A DNA stretch of 64,000 nucleotides from Gemmatimonadota bacterium (GTDB lineage Bacteria > Gemmatimonadota > Gemmatimonadetes > Gemmatimonadales > Gemmatimonadaceae): positions 124,001 to 188,000 of the forward strand of contig JADKAQ010000046.1 in the NCBI GenBank assembly GCA_016719105.1, given 5' to 3'. Every line of letters starts with the position of its first letter. The first letter of the stretch is position 1. A program made the position numbers and the translations under genes. The notes under the pieces are model-generated. The model searched no databases, was not told the DNA's origin, and worked only from the letters and a program-made list of their open reading frames with translations. Positions 57,430 through 64,000 of the stretch are shown here, piece by piece.

Positions 57430-57743
57430 CTCGACCTCGAGTGGTGAACCGGCGCGTGACGCGAGGGAGCGCGGCGCGCAGTGACGGGGGCGAAGCTAGG
57501 CTCGCTCGGGCCGCCGCCACAACGCGCAGGCGGTGGAAGGGGTGGCGCGGACGGTGAAGGGCGCGGGTGGTGCGGCGAAGGCGGGGGCTCTTGAAGCGGT
57601 TGTGGGGGGCGCGGGCCGGGAGGCGCGGGGGGGCCGGGTCTCACGCGAAGCCGCGAAGACGCGAAGACGCGAGGATCGACCGGGCTTTTCGGGGGGGGCG
57701 AGGCGGCGGGGCGACGCGCCGGGCGATGCAGCGGAGGCGTGGA
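57430..57743. other. Intergenic region with CGCGAAGA octamers
   Basis: 314 bases with no convincing gene. It holds G-runs and, at 57644-57673, three to four phased CGCGAAGA/CCGCGAAG octamers, a variant of the GGGAAGAC octamer in the dispersed element but without an inverted arm. The upstream signals of the plastocyanin lipoprotein gene must lie here; no clear promoter was seen. Confidence 0.6.
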
Positions 57744-58541
57744 CTACGCGCCGATCAACTCGCGGACCCGGGCGCGGTAGCTCTTCCCCGTCTGTACGCG
57801 GGTGCCGTCGGCCAGCACGATGATCCAGTCGCCCTGGAACCAGGGTTGGAACTCGCGGATGCGCTCGACGTTGACTATGGCCGAGCGATGCACACGAACG
57901 AAGGTGCGTGACGGCAGGCGCTGCTCGAGTTGCGAGAGGGTCACGCGATGCTCGAAGACCTGCTTCCCCACGTGCAGGCGGGCGACGTCGTCGGCCGCCT
58001 CGACCCAGTCGATGTCCTGCATGCGCAGGTAGAGCATCCGTTCGCCGGCGCGCACGGTCAGGCGATCGGCGCCGGCCCGCGCGCCGTCGATCGCGTCCAT
58101 GGCCTTGGCGAGGGCGACCGGCTCGGATGCCGGCCGCGCCGACGCCGCCATCGGGGTCTCGGCCGCCGGACGCAGCAGCCTAACGACGCGCTCGATCGCC
58201 TTGGCGAAGCGCGCGCGATTCACCGGCTTGAGCAGGTAGTCCACCGCGTGCACCTCGAACGCGGCGAGCGCATGCTGGTCGTACGCCGTGACGAAGATGA
58301 CGGCCGGCATCCGGTCGACGCCGACGCCACGCACCACGTCGAAGCCCCCGCCTTCCGGCATCTGCACGTCGAGCAGGACCAGCTCCGGCGCGTCCGCCCG
58401 GATGCGGGCGATGGCCGACGCGCCGTCGCCGCACTCCCCGATGACGGTGATGTCGTCGCGGGACGAGAGCAGCGCGCGCAGGTGTTCGCGCGCCAGCGGC
58501 TCGTCGTCGATCACCAGGGTCCGGACCGGGGGAGTGGCCAT
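57744..58541 (-). CDS. LytTR-family response regulator
   Basis: 265 residues from ATG 58541. Receiver at 1-120 with acidic pair Asp12-Asp13, phosphoacceptor Asp58 in LVLLDVQMPEGGG and Lys in VDYLLKPVNRARF. The LytTR DNA-binding domain spans about 160-265 (RMLYLRMQDIDWVEAADDVA, TFVRVHRSAIVNVERIREF, LADGTRVQTGKSYRARV). It acts with the LytS-type kinase encoded 16 bases upstream, a classic AgrA/LytR-like pair. Confidence 0.94.
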   Translation of the reverse strand: MATPPVRTLVIDDEPLAREHLRALLSSRDDITVIGECGDGASAIARIRADAPELVLLDVQMPEGGGFDVVRGVGVDRMPAVIFVTAYDQHALAAFEVHAVDYLLKPVNRARFAKAIERVVRLLRPAAETPMAASARPASEPVALAKAMDAIDGARAGADRLTVRAGERMLYLRMQDIDWVEAADDVARLHVGKQVFEHRVTLSQLEQRLPSRTFVRVHRSAIVNVERIREFQPWFQGDWIIVLADGTRVQTGKSYRARVRELIGA

Positions 58542-58557
58542 GCCGGGATGATGGCGC

Positions 58558-60021
58558 TCAGTCGGGATCGATGCCAGCGGCCACGAGGCGCGCCGCCGGC
58601 TCGGTGTGGAAGGGGATGACGATCGACACCTCGAATCCGCCCGTCGCCCCCGCCCCCGCGGTGAGGCGGTGCCCCTCGCCATACAGCGAGGTGAGGCGGG
58701 CGCGCGAGTTGGCCAGGCCGACCCCTTCGCGCCGCAGCTGCGGGACCGGTTCGCCCACACCGTCGTCGCGGACGACGAGCAGCAGCGCGTCGTTGGAGCG
58801 ACGCGCCGCCACCTCCACCGTCCCACCCGCCGCGCGCGGACCGATCCCGTGCTTGATCGCATTCTCCACCAGGGGCTGGAGGATGAGGTTGGGCACGAGC
58901 GCCTCGCGCACGTCGGGCGCGACATCCAGTCGCACCACCAGGCGCCCCTGGAAGCGCTCCTGCTGGATGTCGACGTAGTGCTCGAGCACCTCGATCTCGC
59001 GCGACAGCGGGACCTCCTGCTCTGCGGCGCTCCCCAGGGAGATCCGCAGCAGCTCGCTGAGCCCGGCCACCATCCGCTCGGCCCGGTCCGGGGCGCGGTG
59101 GATGAGCGCCGTGATGGCATTGAGCGTGTTGAAGAGGAAGTGCGGGTGCAGCTGCAGCTTGAGCGTCTGGAGTTGCGCCTGGTCGAGCTGCGCTTGCAGC
59201 TGCTCGCTGGCCCGGGAGACCTCGGCGTAGCGGGTCCACAGCTGCTCCTGCCACTGCGTGGCGTACGTGGCCACCGCGCCGGCACACGCCAGGAGGAAGA
59301 GGCGCGCCCCCTCGTCGAGCGGCGACACGCCGTCGGCCCCCAGCGCCAGCACGGGATTGGCCACGAGCGCCAGCCGCCCGCTCACCGCGAAGCCCACCAC
59401 CAGCGCTGCGTACTCGACCACCGCGAGCGCCGAGACGATGGCCGCCTTTCGTGTGCTCGACGCCACCGGGAGCGCGGCCAGGATGATGAAGTAGGCGGTG
59501 ATGATCGGCGTCTTGAGGGCCAGCATCGGCGTGGACGCGAGCGCGTACCCCCCGATGATGCAGCTGACGGCCGTGATGTCGAGGATCGGATTGGCGATGC
59601 TCAGCCACGCCGGGAGCCGGCGGCGCCGGTGAAAGAGCGGGACCTGCACCACCGCCCACGCCAGCGTCGGCACGAGGATGGCGACGTTGGTGCGGTTGAG
59701 CGCCGGCGTGAGCAACGGCGCGTAGAGCAGCGCCGCCCCGCCCAGCAGGAGGAGGACGACGATGCGCACGCCGTTGAGCGCCCGCTCGGCGCGGTCGCGC
59801 TCGACCGCCAGCACGTCTCGCGGCGAGAACGGGGGGGCCAGGGAGGCATCGCCGGCCGCCGTACCCCGAGGAGGCGCGGCCGTCGTTTCGCGTGACAGGG
59901 GGGGCGGAGCGCCGTTCCGGGAAGCAGACACTCCGCAATACTTCACTGCGGCCACGTCAACGGCCAGTGACCGGCGTCGACGAGCAGCGCACGGCCTGGT
60001 CGGCGCCGCGCCCGACGTCAC
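58558..60021 (-). CDS. LytS-type membrane sensor histidine kinase
   Basis: 487 residues from GTG 60021; the true start may be later, since the first 60 residues are low-complexity. Six or so membrane helices run from about 80 to 260. His_kinase domain: His in QLHPHFLFNTLNAITALI (about 297), then HATPase with PLVENAIKHGIG, RDDGVGEPV and GVGLANSRARLTSLYG. This is the standard LytS/YehU class. It is coupled to the LytTR regulator and lies 17 bases downstream of the DUF5916 gene, perhaps in the same operon. Confidence 0.92.
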   Translation of the reverse strand: MTSGAAPTRPCAARRRRSLAVDVAAVKYCGVSASRNGAPPPLSRETTAAPPRGTAAGDASLAPPFSPRDVLAVERDRAERALNGVRIVVLLLLGGAALLYAPLLTPALNRTNVAILVPTLAWAVVQVPLFHRRRRLPAWLSIANPILDITAVSCIIGGYALASTPMLALKTPIITAYFIILAALPVASSTRKAAIVSALAVVEYAALVVGFAVSGRLALVANPVLALGADGVSPLDEGARLFLLACAGAVATYATQWQEQLWTRYAEVSRASEQLQAQLDQAQLQTLKLQLHPHFLFNTLNAITALIHRAPDRAERMVAGLSELLRISLGSAAEQEVPLSREIEVLEHYVDIQQERFQGRLVVRLDVAPDVREALVPNLILQPLVENAIKHGIGPRAAGGTVEVAARRSNDALLLVVRDDGVGEPVPQLRREGVGLANSRARLTSLYGEGHRLTAGAGATGGFEVSIVIPFHTEPAARLVAAGIDPD

Positions 60022-60037
60022 GACGGGCGATCGACGC

Positions 60038-62719
60038 TCAGCGCCCGAGCCAGTAGCTCAACTTGAGGAGGAAGACGTTGCGCGCCGGATCGCGGAACGG
60101 GCTGGCGACGTCGCGCGTGGCGCGGAGGTCGGCGAACCCCTCGTCCCCTTCGCGTTGCTGCTGCCAGACGAGGAAGAGCGTCGAGCCGGGGCGATACTCC
60201 CAGCGCAGCACGGCGTTCCCGCGCAGCGAGCGCACGAGGAAGTCCTGCTCCTGGAAGGTGAATGGTGCCGCCCCGCCGGGGCCATCGGGATCGACCACGA
60301 CCTCGTCGCCACCGGCGCCGGCACGACGCACGATCGTCCCGCGATCGCGCCCGTACACATCGAAGGCGAACTGACCCGGGGTGCTGAACTCCTTGAAGCG
60401 GGCAAAGCGCCCCGAGGCCACGAAGGGTTGCGCCCACAGCTGCAAGGTGAGCGTGGGCGAGAAGGTCCACTCCGCTCGCGCCTCGACCGACAGTTCGCTC
60501 TGGTCGATGTCGCCAAAGATCCAGCGCCCGCCGTAGGTTCGCGTCGCCGCCGCGTCGCGGACGTCGGTGACGTACTGGTCCACGTCATACTGCCGCGCGA
60601 ACTCCGGCTGCAGCTGGATGCGCACCGCACTCGTGGGACGCAGTTCCATCCCGAGCGAAACCGTGTGCCGCCACTCGCGCTGCGCGTTGCGGTTGTACTC
60701 GTACTCCAGTTCGCCGACGATCGGGCGGCGCGTATCGGAGGTCAGCTCGCCCCGCAGCTGCCACTCCCTCGGCTTGCGGGTGAGGGGGCCGCCGCGCAAC
60801 AGGCGGTCGTCGACGGTCTCGGGCTGGATGAAGCCCCAGAACGAATAGCCCACGAAGCTGTTGAAGAGTCCCGACGACAGGAATGACATGCGCCGCTCGA
60901 CGACGTTGCCGTCGAAGTTGGCCGCCTGTGTCATGTACACGCTCGCCTCGTAGCTGCGCATGAAGCGTCCGATGCGCGTCTCGCGGTATTGCACGGCGCC
61001 GGAGAGCGAGCGGAAGTCGGCGCGGGTCTGGAAGCCGAGGTCGTTTACCTCGAAGCCGGGCGAGGTCTCTTCGTACGTCACCGACCCGAGCCAATGCTCG
61101 CCGGCGGTGCGGGCGAGCGACAACGTCCCGAAGTAGCCGCCTAACGTGGTGCGCGTCGTGTCGAGCGTCAGGTCGGTGGCGTCGGGGCGCTGGAACGCAC
61201 GGATGGGAGAGCGCTGCAGTGCCGTCATCACGCGCCGGTCGCCGCCCACGCGACTGGCGGCCATGAAGCCGCTCACCGCCCACGTGCGATTCCCCCAGCG
61301 GTGTTCGAAGTCGCTCCCGGTCACCAGGGCGTTGCGCACGAAGAGCGGCCGGAGCGCCGCATCGCCGAGTTCGCGTTGCACGCCGGTGAGGACGCCGCCA
61401 ACCACGGTGTTCCCCTGCCGGAAGTCCTGGCGCAGGCGCGTCACGAGGAACTCGGTCCGTGGCTCCACGATGGCCGAGCCCCTGGTGCCGTTGGGGAGGG
61501 CATATCGCCCGCGCTCCTCGCGGGTGAGGGCGCCGAGCACCCCTAACGAGAGCCCGCGACGCGTCTTGCCGGAGAGCTTGGCCGCCGCCGCGATGTCGGA
61601 CTGCGCGGGCACGTCGCTGTAGCGCGCCCCGAGTGCATCGAGGGAGCGTCGCGGGGCGCGCCCCACTCGGCGCGTGTAGAAGAAGTTGCTCGGGTTGTTG
61701 TCGTTGAAGGTGACGCTCTGGCCGAAGCGGAAGATGTCGACCCCCTCGAGAAAGAAGGGGCGGCGCTCCGGGAAGAAGACCTCGAAGGCCGAGAGGTTCA
61801 CCACCGCCGGATCGACCTCGACCTGTCCGAAGTCCGGGTTGACCGTGGCGGTGAGCGTCAGCCCGGCCGGCAGGCCATACCGCACGTCGGCGCCCATGCG
61901 CGCGGAGCTCCGGGTCGGGTCGTAGAACGGGTCGTTGGCATCGCCTGGCTCGCGCGCCACCTGCGATGACACGTACGGGAGGACTTCGAGCCGCTTGGGA
62001 GCTACGAGCGAGTCGAGCCCCACCAGGTCGCCATACCGCGAGACCACACCGGGCTGCTGTGGCGGCATCGGCGACCAGACAGAGATCTCCTGGTTCCGGG
62101 CGACGACACGCCCGAATTGGATCCCCCACTTGGTCACCCCGGCCGCTCCAACCGAGAACCGAAGCTGCGAGAGCGGAATGCGCACCTCGGCGGTCCACCC
62201 TGCGGAGTCGATGCGCGCCGCGCTGGCCCAGACGGCATCCCACAGCGGGTCGTTCTCGGTGTCGTTGTAGCGGAACTCGTCACGCTGCAGCCCCCTCGGC
62301 GACACCGCGAAAATGAAGGCGGTGCGCCGGTCGAGGTACGAGTCGATCGCGATGCGGATCCAATCGGAATAGATGTCATCTGAATCGCGCCGGGCGATCT
62401 GGCGGGCGATGGAATCGGGGTGCGGGTCGTGAAGGCGCACCCCGATGTACAGCGCGTCGCGATCGTACAGCACCCGCGCCTCGGTGCGATGCGAGGCGTT
62501 GGCCCCCGGGTTGGGCATCGACTGCACGAAGTCGGTCGCCGCGACCGCGCGCTGCCAGTCGCCTTCGTTGAGCGCTCCGTCGATCCGGATGACCCCCTCT
62601 CGCCAGACCGCGCGCATGGTCGGCCGGGGGAGCGAGTCCGACTGCTGCGCGGCAGCGAGAGCCGGCAAGACGAGGAGCAAGCCCGTCAGGGAGGCACGAC
62701 GGGCAAAGGACTTCAGCAT
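60038..62719 (-). CDS. DUF5916 outer-membrane protein with N-terminal CBM9-like domain
   Basis: 893 residues from ATG 62719. Signal peptide to about 25 (ASLTGLLLVLPALAAA). A CBM9-like beta-sandwich spans about 33-225 (RIDGALNEGDWQRAVAATDF, VLYDRDALYIGVRLHDPHPD). DUF5916 follows, marked by FPERRPFFLEGVDIFRFGQ, then a long stretch of amphipathic strands ending LLKLSYWLGR, typical of a C-terminal outer-membrane barrel. Such proteins are common in Bacteroidota and Gemmatimonadota; binding or uptake of carbohydrate or peptide ligands is suspected but unproven. Confidence 0.9.
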   Translation of the reverse strand: MLKSFARRASLTGLLLVLPALAAAQQSDSLPRPTMRAVWREGVIRIDGALNEGDWQRAVAATDFVQSMPNPGANASHRTEARVLYDRDALYIGVRLHDPHPDSIARQIARRDSDDIYSDWIRIAIDSYLDRRTAFIFAVSPRGLQRDEFRYNDTENDPLWDAVWASAARIDSAGWTAEVRIPLSQLRFSVGAAGVTKWGIQFGRVVARNQEISVWSPMPPQQPGVVSRYGDLVGLDSLVAPKRLEVLPYVSSQVAREPGDANDPFYDPTRSSARMGADVRYGLPAGLTLTATVNPDFGQVEVDPAVVNLSAFEVFFPERRPFFLEGVDIFRFGQSVTFNDNNPSNFFYTRRVGRAPRRSLDALGARYSDVPAQSDIAAAAKLSGKTRRGLSLGVLGALTREERGRYALPNGTRGSAIVEPRTEFLVTRLRQDFRQGNTVVGGVLTGVQRELGDAALRPLFVRNALVTGSDFEHRWGNRTWAVSGFMAASRVGGDRRVMTALQRSPIRAFQRPDATDLTLDTTRTTLGGYFGTLSLARTAGEHWLGSVTYEETSPGFEVNDLGFQTRADFRSLSGAVQYRETRIGRFMRSYEASVYMTQAANFDGNVVERRMSFLSSGLFNSFVGYSFWGFIQPETVDDRLLRGGPLTRKPREWQLRGELTSDTRRPIVGELEYEYNRNAQREWRHTVSLGMELRPTSAVRIQLQPEFARQYDVDQYVTDVRDAAATRTYGGRWIFGDIDQSELSVEARAEWTFSPTLTLQLWAQPFVASGRFARFKEFSTPGQFAFDVYGRDRGTIVRRAGAGGDEVVVDPDGPGGAAPFTFQEQDFLVRSLRGNAVLRWEYRPGSTLFLVWQQQREGDEGFADLRATRDVASPFRDPARNVFLLKLSYWLGR

Positions 62720-62864
62720 GTCACGAGGCGACAGGGGGGGGTGAGGAGACACGCGCTCTACGCACGACCCGTCGCCGGGGTTGGCGGCTCACGCGGCGGC
62801 AATTCAGAAACACATGCTCCACGAAACAGGCGTAAGATCATGCCCAATAGATTCTTACGTCGAG

Positions 62865-64000
62865 CTACGATGACACGCCTCCAAAACGCGCGATGGCGAA
62901 CGGCGACAGATCGAACGCCGAGCTTCCCGTCGTCACGAGATCGGCCGCGATCTCACCCAGTACGCTGGCGAACTTGAATCCGTGACCGGAACAGGGGCTC
63001 AGGACGAGGACTTCCTGGGCCTGGGGGTGGCGGTCGACGACGAAGTGCGCGTCGGGGGTGTTGGTGTAGAGACAGACGGCCCGCTCGCGCATGTGCCCCT
63101 TGGCGAAGGGGACGAATCGGCGGAGCAGATCGTAGATCAGCGCATCCTCGGCCTCGCTGATGGTTCGATCGACCGCATCGGCGTTGGCGGAGAGCCCGCT
63201 GTGGTGAATCCCGATCTTCACGCCGTCGCCCAGGTCGGGCTTGGTGTAGAAGAGCGTCCCGTTCTCCAGCTCCCAGATCGAGACCGGCATGCGCTGCGGC
63301 TCGAAGTACTCGGGGAAGCGCACGGGGTCGAACCAGTGAATGACCTGCCGCTCGACTGCGAGCGGGAGCGCGAGATCGGCGAGGAGCTGCCCCGTCCAGG
63401 GGCCGGCGGCCACGACGACCTGACGGGCCACGATCGTCTCGCCACCCGTCCGGATCTCGATCCCGTCCGCGGTGCGGTCCCAGCCGTGCACCTGCACGTC
63501 GCGAAGGAGCGTGGCGCCGTGATGCTCGGCCAGCTCGAGGTGGGCCTGAATGATCGGCTCGGGGAGGAGGATCCCGGCGCGATGCTCCAGGACGCCGACC
63601 ATCTCGTCGAGTGGGGCAAAGGCGGGGTAACGCCGGTGCAGGTCGCGGGCCTCGATGACCTCGTGCTGGAGGTGGTGCGCCGTGGCGCTCGCGAGGGTCC
63701 CGCTCACCAGCGCCCCCGATGCCTCGCCGATCATCAGCCCGCCCGTGCGCATGAAGAACGGGCGGTCGCCGGCCGCGCGCTCGAGTTCCCCCCAGAGCGC
63801 GAAAGCGCGCTGCACCAGTGGAACGTAGAGCGGGTGTTCGTAGTACGCCTCGCGAATCATGCGCGACCGGCCATGACTCGACCCCAGGGCATGCGGCGGG
63901 GAGAAGCGGTCGATCCCGACGACGCGCTGGCCACGGCGCGCGAGGTGGTAGGCGGCCGAACTGCCCATGGCGCCCAGGCCAACGATGGCGACGTCGAACG
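62865..64000 (-). CDS. Sarcosine oxidase/MTOX-like FAD oxidase, N-terminus off the window
   Basis: About 377 codons are visible; only the first few residues are missing. FDVAIVGLGAMGSSAAYHLA is the FAD-binding dinucleotide fold. GIDRFSPPHALGSSHGRSRM is a MSOX/SolA signature. RERAVCLYTNTPDAHFVVDR holds the cysteine that covalently binds flavin in monomeric sarcosine oxidase, and CSGHGFKFASVLGEIAADLV is the C-terminal family motif. It oxidises N-methyl amino acids to imines and H2O2. It is separated from the DUF5916 gene by 145 bases. Confidence 0.92.
   Translation of the reverse strand, partial: FDVAIVGLGAMGSSAAYHLARRGQRVVGIDRFSPPHALGSSHGRSRMIREAYYEHPLYVPLVQRAFALWGELERAAGDRPFFMRTGGLMIGEASGALVSGTLASATAHHLQHEVIEARDLHRRYPAFAPLDEMVGVLEHRAGILLPEPIIQAHLELAEHHGATLLRDVQVHGWDRTADGIEIRTGGETIVARQVVVAAGPWTGQLLADLALPLAVERQVIHWFDPVRFPEYFEPQRMPVSIWELENGTLFYTKPDLGDGVKIGIHHSGLSANADAVDRTISEAEDALIYDLLRRFVPFAKGHMRERAVCLYTNTPDAHFVVDRHPQAQEVLVLSPCSGHGFKFASVLGEIAADLVTTGSSAFDLSPFAIARFGGVSS

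Noticed and set aside
1..64000. Search for tRNA, rRNA, CRISPR arrays, transposases and phage genes
   Set aside because: No cloverleaf-like segment, regularly spaced repeat array, integrase or transposase motif was found by reading both strands; subtle RNAs could be missed.

Overview
The window is a 64 kb chromosomal segment of a GC-rich (about two-thirds G+C), Gram-negative-type heterotroph. The gene content points to Gemmatimonadota. The pointers are many secreted amidohydrolases and peptidases, a TonB-dependent receptor, a DUF5916 outer-membrane protein, DUF6526, a PQQ-type dehydrogenase, ECF sigma/anti-sigma pairs and LytS/LytTR signalling. That assignment is an inference, because there is no rRNA or other marker gene. 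I saw no tRNA, rRNA, CRISPR array, insertion sequence or prophage gene. About 60 protein genes fill almost all of the window. The heptamer CCTAACG/CGTTAGG is scattered through it far more often than composition would predict.

Layout. 1-0.8 kb: end of a SufE-like gene and a DUF6526 membrane protein. 0.8-3.4 kb (minus): TonB receptor plus PepSY membrane protein. 3.6-6.0 kb (plus): CDGSH iron-sulfur protein, NAD-dependent epimerase and DHDPS-family aldolase in a tight operon. 6.0-12.1 kb (minus): a conserved hypothetical, a molybdate/tungstate-type binding protein, a K+/H+ antiporter, an SPFH protein with a zinc-ribbon partner, a TIGR01777 epimerase and an AlkA-like glycosylase. 12.2-14.5 kb: a FliA-type sigma factor with a sigma-54-like promoter, a divergent FlgM-like small gene, and a ChpT-like phosphotransferase. 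14.6-17.5 kb: a frameshifted amidohydrolase and an M28 peptidase. 17.5-20.4 kb: a quinone-detoxification type cluster (MarR regulator, ring-cleaving dioxygenase, carboxylesterase, divergent cupin) with two copies of one palindromic operator. 20.4-28.2 kb: M15 peptidase, GNAT, amidohydrolase, PQQ dehydrogenase, DUF4126 protein and a secreted hypothetical. 28.2-33.2 kb (minus): amidohydrolase, serine hydrolase, gamma-glutamyltransferase. 33.4-35.8 kb: a transglutaminase-like protein and a degenerate hybrid histidine kinase. 35.9-40.5 kb (minus): D-amino-acid aminotransferase, asparaginase, M20 peptidase and a beta-propeller protein.

41.2-47.9 kb is the most unusual part. Seven consecutive minus-strand genes encode a histidine kinase, an NtrC-type activator, a coiled-coil protein, a membrane protein joining a probable longin/roadblock-like cytoplasmic region to periplasmic BON and OmpA domains, a Ras/Rab-like small GTPase, a pseudo-receiver and a degenerate EAL-like protein. 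The last two sit behind a good sigma-54 promoter match. I read this as a candidate wall-anchored small-GTPase signalling module.

48.1-51.8 kb (minus) is a four-gene operon: ECF sigma, anti-sigma, and two secreted HEAT-repeat proteins whose repeats alternate strictly between two sub-types. 52-55.3 kb: a DASS anion transporter, a D-threonine aldolase-like enzyme and a YceI protein. 55.3-57.4 kb: a c-type-cytochrome-like lipoprotein, an outer-membrane-like protein and a Big/plastocyanin lipoprotein. 57.7-62.7 kb: a LytTR response regulator, a LytS-type kinase and a large DUF5916 protein. The window ends inside a sarcosine-oxidase-like flavoenzyme. Three copies of a dispersed inverted-repeat element built from the octamer GGGAAGAC lie at 22.2, 35.9 and 53.5 kb.
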